Source: Bordetella parapertussis
GTDB taxonomy: Bacteria > Pseudomonadota > Gammaproteobacteria > Burkholderiales > Burkholderiaceae_B
Direction of reading: 5' to 3'
Assembly: GCA_945895265.1 (NCBI GenBank)
Contig: CAMDEF010000076.1
Coordinates: 1 to 10,803, forward strand
DNA length: 10,803 nucleotides
Shown piece by piece: positions 1-6,021 of the stretch. A program made the position numbers and the translations under genes. Position 1 is the first letter of the stretch, and each line of letters starts with the position of its first letter. The notes under the pieces were generated by a model. It saw only the letters and a list, made by a program, of their open reading frames with translations, did not search any database and was not told where the DNA came from.

Positions 1-1
1 T

Positions 2-892
2 AAACCAATCACCATGATTTCACCCTACCCTGCCGGAGGTGGTGTCGATACCGTCGCGCGCATCATTGCCGAGCGACTGGCACCCGCGTTAAACAGCACC
101 ATCACAGTTGAAAATCGCCCCGGTGCGGGCGCCACGATTGGCGCGGCACAACTGGCCCGCAGTGCACCCGATGGCTACACGTTGATGGTGGGCAGTATTG
201 TTGACTACGCGATTGCGCCTCATGCACACCCTGCGCTGAGCTTTGAGATGCAACGTGATTTGCTACCCGTTGTGCAACTTGGCTTTGGCCTCGTCGGACT
301 TGTTGTTAACATCGACGTCCCAGCAAAAGATTTAAAAGAGTTGATCGCCTTGGTCAAAGCAAAACCGGGTGCACTAAGCTATGCCTCATCGGGTGTAGGT
401 GGTCAGGTTCATTTGAATATGGAATTATTCAAGCAAATGTCTGGCACAGATATCGTGCATGTACCGTACCGCGGTACGACGCAATTTATGCCCGATTTAC
501 TGTCTGGTCGCGTGGCGATGTCACTCGATAGCCTTCCCGCACACTTGACCAATATTCGCGCCGGCAAAACACGCGCCTTAGCAGTGGGCAGCGCTACACG
601 CACGAGCACGTTGCCAGACGTACCAACCTTTATCGAAGCGGGCTTGGCGGGTTATGAAGCAGCAACCAACTACACCTTATTTGCCCCAACGAACACGCCC
701 ACTGAGATCGTGGCAAGGCTCAACCTCGAAGTCAACATCGTTCTCAAACGACCCGATGTCATCGAAAAACTTGGTGCAATCGGTATGACCGTTATTGGCG
801 GCAGCACCGCTTCTGCTCAAGCCCGTATACCGGTTGAAATTGAAAAATGGAATAAGGTCATCAAAGGCGGTAACTTAGTCTTAGCTCAGTGA
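2..892 (+). CDS. Bug/TctC-family periplasmic solute-binding protein, 5'-truncated by the window
   Basis: This is the mature part of a Bug-family (tripartite tricarboxylate transporter, TctC-type) extracytoplasmic binding protein, which captures carboxylates in the periplasm. The open frame runs back to the window edge and reads KPITMISPYPAGGGVD, the family's usual first beta strand and glycine loop, so the ATG at 14 is internal and the signal peptide lies outside the window. Other family marks are ENRPGAGATIGA, the APDGYTLMVG segment, the VPYRGTTQFMPDLLSG segment, and LPDVPTFIEAGLAGYEA. The C-terminal half looks full length. The stop codon (890-892) lies inside the first unit of a 70-bp tandem repeat. 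No TctA or TctB membrane partner is visible, which is common because Bug proteins are often orphans. It converges on the TRAP genes, so it may serve the same sugar-acid or hydroxy-acid pathway. The ligand cannot be read from the sequence. Confidence 0.93.
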   Translation, partial: KPITMISPYPAGGGVDTVARIIAERLAPALNSTITVENRPGAGATIGAAQLARSAPDGYTLMVGSIVDYAIAPHAHPALSFEMQRDLLPVVQLGFGLVGLVVNIDVPAKDLKELIALVKAKPGALSYASSGVGGQVHLNMELFKQMSGTDIVHVPYRGTTQFMPDLLSGRVAMSLDSLPAHLTNIRAGKTRALAVGSATRTSTLPDVPTFIEAGLAGYEAATNYTLFAPTNTPTEIVARLNLEVNIVLKRPDVIEKLGAIGMTVIGGSTASAQARIPVEIEKWNKVIKGGNLVLAQ

Positions 893-1060
893 TTGAGCAC
901 TCTGGGTAACCAAGTACGAGAACAGGGCAATCCAAGCTGGCCACCTGGTATTCAATCAATGATTGAGCACTCTGGGGAACCGAGTACGAGAACAGGACAA
1001 TCCAGGCTGGCCACCTGGTATTCAATCAATGATTGAGCACTCGAGGTAACCAGGTTGAGA
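890..1060. repeat. 70-bp tandem direct repeat between convergent genes (2 full units and a partial third)
   Basis: Units start at 890, 960 and 1030, each with TGATTGAGCAC. Units 1 and 2 are 70 bp each and differ at only four positions by my alignment. The third is partial: its first 13 bases match exactly, the match then weakens, and it fades out near 1060. Each unit holds a near-palindrome; in unit 2 it is CCAGGCTGGCCACCTGG at 1002-1018. Each unit junction makes a 7+1+7 palindrome (TCAATCA-A-TGATTGA at 952-966 and 1022-1036). The Bug gene stop lies in unit 1 and the dctM stop at the unit 2/3 junction. No T-run follows the hairpins, so a classic intrinsic terminator is not evident, although the element sits where a bidirectional terminator would be expected. 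Confidence 0.9.
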
Positions 1061-2300
1061 TGGCAGGGATATAGGTCAAGAGGGCGAGCGCACCAATTAG
1101 CGCGATCACAAAGGGCCCAATTTCTTTCACAATCAAGCCGAGATGAGTTCGCGAGACTGAGCTCGCCACAAACATTAGCACCCCCACAGGTGGGGTGATT
1201 TGCCCGATCACTAAATTCACTAGCAGCACAATACCAAAGTGCAGAAGATCGATTTGAAGCGCCGTTAACAGCGGAATCAAAATCGGCACCACGATGATCA
1301 TGATGGCGAGTGTTTCCATAAACATCCCAGCGATCAACAGGGCCACATTCAAGATCAACAAAATCGCCCAAGGCGAAGTCGTAATCGACGTGAGTAACGC
1401 TGCGACTTGCTGCGGCGCTTGTTCGACACCCAAGATCCAGCCGAAGGGGGCTGCACCTGCAGCGATCACCAAAATGGCAGCGGTCTCACGACCTGTTGCG
1501 AGCAGAATCGCCGGTAAACCACGCCACGTTAAGGTGCGATACACGAACAGACCAATAATGAGCGAGTACGCGCAGGCAACCGCAGCGATCTCGGTTGCCG
1601 TGAATACTCCCATTCGAAAACCGACTAGGATCAATATCGGCATCGCCAACGCCCAAAGGGCATGACGAAAAGCGTGGTAAAGCCGAGTCCGACTGAAGGC
1701 CGCGTCTTTTGGAAATCCACGCTTGCGAGCAGTCCAGCCAATCACTAGCATCATTGCACCGGCCATGACCACGCCTGGGATCAGGCCAGCAATAAACAAG
1801 TCGCCAAGCGAAACGTTGGCTTGCCAGGCATAAATCACCATCAAGATTGAAGGTGGAATAATGGGCCCAAGCGTTGCCGCTGCCGCACAGACCGCAGCGG
1901 CAAAGCCACGGCCATAGCCGGCGGCTGTCAGTTGTGGCACAAACACTCGCGAGGTGGCTGCGCAATCTGCCACCGATGAACCTGAAATACCAGATAAAAA
2001 GACATTACCCACGATCGCGGTTTGCGCTAAGCCGCCGCGAATGTGCCCAACGAACGCACGCGTAAAGTTAAACAACCGCTCGCTGATGCCGGACTCGTTC
2101 ATCAGCGCACCGGCTAACGTAAACAGAGGCACCGCCAATAAAGGAAACGACTGCACGCTCGTGGCAACACGTTGCGCGACGACCGACACGGGGATACCGT
2201 CTAAGCCGATCACCAGCATAGCTGAACCCAGCATGGCAAAGCCGATTGGCACGCCGACGATCAACAGCGCGACAAATACACAAAGCAGAAGGGTCAACAT
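1026..2300 (-). CDS. dctM: TRAP transporter large permease, DctM subunit
   Basis: This is the large membrane subunit of a tripartite ATP-independent periplasmic (TRAP) transporter, which moves the solute delivered by DctP across the inner membrane using an ion gradient. The 424 aa product is of usual family length and hydrophobic throughout, with about a dozen predicted membrane segments. Family signatures include VGVPIGFAMLG (residues 15-25), GGLAQTAIVGNVFLSGISG (89-107) running into SSVAD, and LGPIIPPSI (144-152). The ATG at 2300 is the natural start because MLTLLLCVFVALLIVGVPIG is the standard DctM N-terminus; its upstream Shine-Dalgarno is weak. It follows dctQ by 21 bases and is probably translated from the same message. 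The last codons (ending VLNH) and the stop lie inside the 70-bp repeat. Confidence 0.96.
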   Translation of the reverse strand: MLTLLLCVFVALLIVGVPIGFAMLGSAMLVIGLDGIPVSVVAQRVATSVQSFPLLAVPLFTLAGALMNESGISERLFNFTRAFVGHIRGGLAQTAIVGNVFLSGISGSSVADCAATSRVFVPQLTAAGYGRGFAAAVCAAAATLGPIIPPSILMVIYAWQANVSLGDLFIAGLIPGVVMAGAMMLVIGWTARKRGFPKDAAFSRTRLYHAFRHALWALAMPILILVGFRMGVFTATEIAAVACAYSLIIGLFVYRTLTWRGLPAILLATGRETAAILVIAAGAAPFGWILGVEQAPQQVAALLTSITTSPWAILLILNVALLIAGMFMETLAIMIIVVPILIPLLTALQIDLLHFGIVLLVNLVIGQITPPVGVLMFVASSVSRTHLGLIVKEIGPFVIALIGALALLTYIPAISTWLPRVLNH

Positions 2301-2321
2301 GAAATGAATATCACTTATGGA

Positions 2322-2843
2322 TTACGTCTGAGCCATATCAATGACCGTTTCTGTCGCATTTTGAAATACGACCTCGGGGCCTTCGTCGATCAAAATAATC
2401 GCACCGTGCAATAGCGTGAGTGCGAAACCGATTGGCATCGAGATAAAGATCCAACCCATCGAATACCCGAGCATGGGCGTATTGCTGCCCCACACATTTA
2501 GCGTATACGACACACCTGCGTAAACCGCTGCCACCAAAATCACCGCACCAGCCACACAAGCTAACAGGCCGACCCATCTGCGTGCTTGGGGCTTCAGGCG
2601 CAAAATCAAGACATCGATGCGAATGTGCATGCGCGACCGCAAGGCAGATGGGATGCCGAACATCACAGACCAGACAAACAGAGTGACTACGAACTCTTCA
2701 GCCCAAGTCAAAGGGTTATTGAAGACGTAGCGCAGAATCACACCAAGCCCTAGCAGGACGGCGATAATCGCCACCGTCCACATCACCAAGACGTCTTCAA
2801 GCCAAGCTAAACCATTGCCCAAGCGTTTGACTGTTTGAAACAT
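2322..2843 (-). CDS. dctQ: TRAP transporter small permease, DctQ subunit
   Basis: This is the small membrane subunit of the TRAP transporter, which pairs with DctM to form the membrane complex. The 173 aa product has four hydrophobic segments, roughly residues 15-40, 50-70, 88-112 and 128-152. It carries the family stretch RYVFNNPLTWAEEFVV and then FVWSVMFG. Two adjacent in-frame starts exist: GTG at 2846 and ATG at 2843. I chose ATG because the AAGAG upstream lies 5 bases from it but only 2 from the GTG. The gap from the dctP stop is 8 bases, so translation is probably coupled. It ends 21 bases before dctM. The order dctP-dctQ-dctM is canonical for TRAP operons. Confidence 0.94.
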   Translation of the reverse strand: MFQTVKRLGNGLAWLEDVLVMWTVAIIAVLLGLGVILRYVFNNPLTWAEEFVVTLFVWSVMFGIPSALRSRMHIRIDVLILRLKPQARRWVGLLACVAGAVILVAAVYAGVSYTLNVWGSNTPMLGYSMGWIFISMPIGFALTLLHGAIILIDEGPEVVFQNATETVIDMAQT

Positions 2844-2851
2844 CACTGCTC

Positions 2852-3862
2852 TTACTTGGCAGCGCGCATCTGATCAATTTCGGCGCGTACGCGTTTCCAG
2901 TTCTCGGTGCCCCAGCGAGCTTCAAGTTTTGGATAGACAGCCTGCATCTTTGCAGCAAAGGCATCACGATCGGGGTCTGCAATAATTCTGGTTTTGCCCG
3001 ACTTACGGATATCTTCAAGCATCGACACCTCAAGTGCTTGCTGCTTTTGGGTGTTAATTGCAGACGCTGCCTCAGCTTCATCGATCAGCAGCTTTTGCAA
3101 CTCTGGTTTGAGTTTGGCCATACTCGCTTTGTTGATCAACAGCGTATTGTTCTGCAGCATGTGACGACTCATGGTCAGCACACCCTGAACTTCATAGAAC
3201 TTACGTGAAAAAATCGTTGGAATTGGGTTCTCTTGACCATCAACTGTTTTTTGCTGCAGTGCGGTATACACCTCACCAAACGGGATAGGTGTTGGCGCAG
3301 CACCAAATCCACGCACCATCTCAACCCAGATCGGTGACTCAGGCACACGCACTTTTAAACCCGCCATATCTTCAGGCTTGCGCACCTCTTTGCTGGTGAA
3401 CGTAAAGTTGCGCCAACCCCAGTACCAAATCTTAGTCAGCGGCACAATATTGTGTTTGTCTTTGAGCTCTGTCCAGATTGGCTCCATCGCAGCGCCACGG
3501 ATCACTGCTTCGGCTTCTTTCCAGTCTTTCCATAAAAATGGAGCGCTAGGCATTTCAAATGCAGGCACCATAATGTTCAACGTTGGCATCGAGGGTGTCG
3601 AAATATCAAGCGCACCTGATTTGAGCTGCTGCAGCAAATCAACCTCTTTGCCGAGCTGCTCAGACGGGAACACTCGAATATTTAGCTGACCATTTGATTT
3701 TTTATTGACGTTATTGGCAAATTCTTGGTACAGGTCATAGGCGACTTCGCCAGGGCTATTGGCGTGGCCAAAGCGCAACGTCACTTGGGCTGCAGCAGCC
3801 ATCGACAAGGTTGTCAAGGCAGCGGCCAGGGCGAATTTTGTAAACGAGCGAGCGATTTTCAT
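2852..3862 (-). CDS. dctP: TRAP transporter periplasmic solute-binding protein, DctP family
   Basis: This periplasmic receptor binds the substrate and delivers it to DctQM. I start it at the ATG at 3862 (336 aa), not at a longer frame reaching 3919, because MKIARSFTKF followed by an Ala/Leu-rich stretch to about residue 25 (MAAAAQ) is a clear Sec signal peptide. Mature DctP begins VTLRFGHANS. Family residues are present: Arg151 (GWRNFT), Arg172 (LKVRVPES) and Asn212 (VDGQENP). Their spacing of 21 and 40 residues closely parallels the carboxylate-binding Arg127, Arg147 and Asn187 of the sialic-acid receptor SiaP, so a carboxylate ligand is expected. Next to an enolase-superfamily dehydratase, a sugar acid is the likely ligand (inference). 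A 196-base gap to the upstream dehydratase gene contains a long inverted repeat, so separate regulation of the transporter is possible. Confidence 0.95.
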   Translation of the reverse strand: MKIARSFTKFALAAALTTLSMAAAAQVTLRFGHANSPGEVAYDLYQEFANNVNKKSNGQLNIRVFPSEQLGKEVDLLQQLKSGALDISTPSMPTLNIMVPAFEMPSAPFLWKDWKEAEAVIRGAAMEPIWTELKDKHNIVPLTKIWYWGWRNFTFTSKEVRKPEDMAGLKVRVPESPIWVEMVRGFGAAPTPIPFGEVYTALQQKTVDGQENPIPTIFSRKFYEVQGVLTMSRHMLQNNTLLINKASMAKLKPELQKLLIDEAEAASAINTQKQQALEVSMLEDIRKSGKTRIIADPDRDAFAAKMQAVYPKLEARWGTENWKRVRAEIDQMRAAK

Positions 3863-3957
3863 GTTTTGTCTCTGCCACGATAGTTTGAATTGAACGTGAA
3901 TTTGGGTGGTCATTGCCACTCAGTGTTTTTTGCTGATTCACTGTACTACAGGCGCTT

Positions 3958-4002
3958 CAGATGACGCAAACTATATTTTTAGCTTGAGTTTTGCGTCATC
4001 TG
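3958..4002. promoter_or_regulatory. 13-bp perfect inverted repeat upstream of dctP (candidate operator or hairpin)
   Basis: The arms CAGATGACGCAAA (3958-3970) and TTTGCGTCATCTG (3990-4002) are exact reverse complements separated by 19 bases. Arm centres are about 32 bp apart, close to three helical turns on one DNA face. The element lies between the dehydratase stop (4059) and the dctP start (3862). Neither side has the T-run of an intrinsic terminator. It could be a two-site operator for a transporter regulator, or an RNA hairpin that separates expression of the dehydratase from dctPQM. No regulator gene is in the window. Confidence 0.6.
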
Positions 4003-4058
4003 GCGTCGTATGCCTATTAGGTTGCCCTGGCCGTGTGAGCCCTGAATTTCGTTAACGG

Positions 4059-5225
4059 CTATTCAAAAACATGCAACTGCGTTCGATTGCGAACAATAAA
4101 CTCCCAATCGTAGGTCACCCCTAACCCGGGTCCAGTCGGCACTGACACACAACCATCAGCCCCAACGCATTCAAGCTGATCGGTGTAGCCGCAGGTATAA
4201 ATCGGTGCTAGCGCATTGGGGCAGTCGGGCCCAACCAACGCCACTTCGTAGTAGTTTGTGTTGCGCATTGCTGCCATCAAGTGTCGATGCGCTGGCCCGC
4301 TTGCATGAATCTCGCAATCGAGCCCGAGTGACTCTGCCATGTGCGCGATCTTGAGCGAACCCGTAATCCCCATGTCGTACTCTGGATCGACTCGTAGAAA
4401 ATCAGTGCCGCCTGCCAACACAAAATCGGCTTTGGGCTCAACACCTCTGACATGTTCGGTCATCAATAACGGCGTCTTAAGCATTTCGCGCAAACGTTTG
4501 TGTGCAAAGGCAGAAACGCCCCCATCCCGATAAGGATCTTCGTACCAAAAGTAATTACCTTCATCGCACGCACGCCCCACATACAACGCATCCGCAAAGG
4601 TTCTGAGTTCACAAGCGGGGTCTAACATCAAGGTCAAACGATCACCCATATGTTTGGCCAAATGCAGCACGTTGGCGGCTTCTTCACGTGCATTGCCATC
4701 GTTCCAGCCGTGCACTTTGAAAGCCCGATAGCCTAAGGCATAGCAATGTTCGGCAAAATCAACGAAGGCCTCTTTGCAATCAAGCCCGCCGTTGCGATCA
4801 GCATGATAAGTACTGGCGTAAGCCGGCAAGCGCTTACGGTAGCCACCAAGCAGTTCTGTGATCGAAGCCCCGTAGTGGCGCCCTGCCCAATCCCACAGTG
4901 CAATATCCAGGCACCCATGGCCCATGTGATCAAACTGTCGAATATCACGCTTAAGATCTTCGTAGATCGCGATGCGTTCGCGAGCGTCTTTGCCGATGAT
5001 TCGGGGGCAAAGCATTAGTAACTGACCAAGGCTTGAGCGCGTCGCCACCCACTGGGCAACGTACTCACCCCGCCCGCCGTCAGCCGTCTGGATCACAATG
5101 GCAAACTTAGAGAGACGGACCGTCGAGCCTCGCTTAAAGGTGACCGACTGCGCCATCCCCTGGCGCGACAAGTTTTGGGCATCAAACTCAAACTCGTGCA
5201 CTTCAACGCGTGTAATGAGGCTCAT
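4059..5225 (-). CDS. Enolase-superfamily (mandelate racemase/muconate lactonizing) acid-sugar dehydratase
   Basis: This is a cytoplasmic Mg2+-dependent enzyme that abstracts the proton alpha to a carboxylate; in this group the usual outcome is dehydration of a sugar acid to a 2-keto-3-deoxy acid. The 388 aa length is typical. The N-terminal capping domain spans about residues 1-130 and the barrel follows. Metal ligands are Asp202 (LDPAC), Glu229 (WYEDPY) and Glu257 (TEHVRG). The catalytic dyad is Asp280 (RVDPEYD) and His307 (EIHASG). The E257-D280 and D280-H307 spacings (23 and 27) match mandelate racemase. At the second-strand KxK site the sequence is FKVHGW, giving Lys170 and His172, so the second lysine is replaced by histidine. 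The ATG at 5225 is preceded by AAGGGA at a 6-base spacing. The downstream dctPQM genes and nearby HpaI-type aldolase support a sugar-acid or hydroxy-acid pathway. The exact substrate is not assignable by eye. Confidence 0.92.
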   Translation of the reverse strand: MSLITRVEVHEFEFDAQNLSRQGMAQSVTFKRGSTVRLSKFAIVIQTADGGRGEYVAQWVATRSSLGQLLMLCPRIIGKDARERIAIYEDLKRDIRQFDHMGHGCLDIALWDWAGRHYGASITELLGGYRKRLPAYASTYHADRNGGLDCKEAFVDFAEHCYALGYRAFKVHGWNDGNAREEAANVLHLAKHMGDRLTLMLDPACELRTFADALYVGRACDEGNYFWYEDPYRDGGVSAFAHKRLREMLKTPLLMTEHVRGVEPKADFVLAGGTDFLRVDPEYDMGITGSLKIAHMAESLGLDCEIHASGPAHRHLMAAMRNTNYYEVALVGPDCPNALAPIYTCGYTDQLECVGADGCVSVPTGPGLGVTYDWEFIVRNRTQLHVFE

Positions 5226-5255
5226 CTCCGGTCCCTTATTATGTTTGATTGGCTA

Positions 5256-5269
5256 TGTTATCGCTTACA
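5256..5269 (-). promoter_or_regulatory. cre-like LacI/GalR-family operator upstream of the dehydratase gene
   Basis: Read on the minus strand, the site is TGTAAGCGATAACA. It fits the cre consensus TGNAANCGNWNNCA at every fixed position and has the central CG typical of LacI/GalR-family operators. It starts 30 bases upstream of the dehydratase ATG, where the core promoter should be; a possible -35 (TTGAGT, 5278-5273) directly precedes it. A repressor bound here would block dehydratase transcription. The regulator is not in the window, and no clean -10 box was found. Confidence 0.45.
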
Positions 5270-5325
5270 AAAACTCAACGTGGCTTTGTTTCGACAGAAT
5301 TTTCAAAGCGGGTCGGCATCCTATT

Positions 5326-5377
5326 GTTTCGCCTTCGGCTAGATCTGCGTACTTTTTAGCGAAACGAACGGCCGAAG
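5326..5377. other. Interleaved inverted repeats with pseudoknot-like topology in the intergenic region
   Basis: Two 7-bp inverted repeats interlock in the order A-B-A'-B': GTTTCGC (5326-5332) pairs with GCGAAAC (5359-5365), and CTTCGGC (5333-5339) pairs with GCCGAAG (5371-5377). As RNA this could form an H-type pseudoknot; as DNA it could be overlapping protein sites. The 256-base gap between the divergent dehydratase and abiE genes otherwise holds only the operator and promoter elements listed, and no gene I can support. Confidence 0.3.
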
Positions 5378-5421
5378 CAGCAGCTTAAACAAGGCCAACA
5401 CCAAACACTTAGAGAGCGAAC

Positions 5422-5450
5422 TTGATGAAAATAACAGATTAACGTAAAAT
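5422..5450 (+). promoter_or_regulatory. Sigma70-type promoter of the abiE operon
   Basis: The -35 is TTGATG (5422-5427), followed by a 17-base spacer and the -10 TAAAAT (5445-5450), which matches the consensus at five of six positions. Transcription would start near 5457, giving a leader of about 25 bases to the abiEi ATG. The leader is AT-rich and has no evident Shine-Dalgarno. The -10 lies within the left arm of the inverted repeat at 5442-5473. Confidence 0.6.
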
Positions 5451-5473
5451 GTACAAAAATGTTCACTTTATGT
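5442..5473. promoter_or_regulatory. Candidate AbiEi autoregulatory operator (imperfect inverted repeat)
   Basis: The arms at 5442-5455 (ACGTAAAATGTACA) and 5460-5473 (TGTTCACTTTATGT) are complementary at 11 of 14 positions around a 4-base AAAA spacer. The element covers the -10 box and predicted start site and ends 8 bases before the abiEi ATG. Known AbiEi antitoxins, such as that of Streptococcus agalactiae, repress their own promoter by binding inverted repeats through the N-terminal winged helix. The position fits that role; binding here is inferred. Confidence 0.6.
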
Positions 5474-5481
5474 AAATTAAA

Positions 5482-6021
5482 ATGCTAATCAAGACACTCA
5501 TCCAAGAGTTAGATAAGTGGGATAGTCACGGCATTTGGGCGTTCACCTCTTCGACCTTACATAGATTGTTTCCAGAGCAGGCGCGAACGCGCCTTAAAGC
5601 CTTGGCTCAGCACCAGAAAGCAGGGCTCATTACTCACGTCGCTCGTGGCCTGTATGTCAATCCACGAGCGCGCTCCTTGCCAGGCGATGTGCTGACAGCC
5701 CTCGTACCATTCTTGCGCCCTTGGGATTTCAAATATTTGAGCCTGGAGTCTGCCTTGTCTGAAGCCGGTGTCATTTCCCAAATCCCGTCTCGACTCAATC
5801 TGATGACAACGGGCCGAACCCAGACCTTTGCGACACCGTACGGAATAATCGAGTTTGTGCACACCGCCCAAAAACCAGAAGATTTACGCCATCAAGTTGT
5901 TTGGGATAATCGGAAGGGCTTTCCGGTTGCCACCACCAAGCGCGCGCTTGGGGACCTCAAACACGTTAGACGCAACCTTGACCTGGTAATGATTGACGAG
6001 CCCTCTAATGTTTCGAACTAA
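5482..6021 (+). CDS. abiEi: AbiEi-family antitoxin / autorepressor (type IV toxin-antitoxin)
   Basis: This is the antitoxin of an AbiE abortive-infection module. It counteracts the AbiEii nucleotidyltransferase toxin and usually represses its own operon. The 179 aa product starts with a winged-helix region (about residues 1-60: LHRLFPEQARTRLKALAQ, then GLITHVARGLYVNP). The AbiEi core follows, with YLSLESALSEAGVISQIP (85-102), MTTGR (108-112), TPYGIIEFVH (118-127) and a closing ATTKRALGDL (150-159). The ATG at 5482 follows a recognisable promoter and operator by a few bases and is the only sensible start, though no clear Shine-Dalgarno precedes it. The frame overlaps abiEii by 14 bases, the coupled arrangement typical of this module. 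The module sits between a sugar-acid dehydratase and an aldolase, suggesting insertion into a metabolic locus. Confidence 0.85.
   Translation: MLIKTLIQELDKWDSHGIWAFTSSTLHRLFPEQARTRLKALAQHQKAGLITHVARGLYVNPRARSLPGDVLTALVPFLRPWDFKYLSLESALSEAGVISQIPSRLNLMTTGRTQTFATPYGIIEFVHTAQKPEDLRHQVVWDNRKGFPVATTKRALGDLKHVRRNLDLVMIDEPSNVSN

Noticed and set aside
890..1060. Possible CRISPR-like array
   Set aside because: The units are contiguous 70-bp direct repeats without unique spacers, only two and a half copies exist, and no cas gene is present.
952..1371. 139-codon minus-strand open frame reading through the tandem repeat
   Set aside because: It lies mostly inside dctM in another frame, its product has no recognisable motif, and dctM is a clear full-length gene there.
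1294..1665. 123-codon plus-strand open frame antisense to dctM
   Set aside because: It lies entirely within dctM on the opposite strand, has no Shine-Dalgarno I could see and no family resemblance.
2852..3919. Longer DctP start at 3919
   Set aside because: It would place 19 non-hydrophobic residues before an ideal signal peptide; the ATG at 3862 gives the normal DctP N-terminus.
5098..5388. 96-codon plus-strand frame across the dehydratase start
   Set aside because: More than a third of it is antisense to the dehydratase, the rest runs through the promoter region, and the translation shows no domain.
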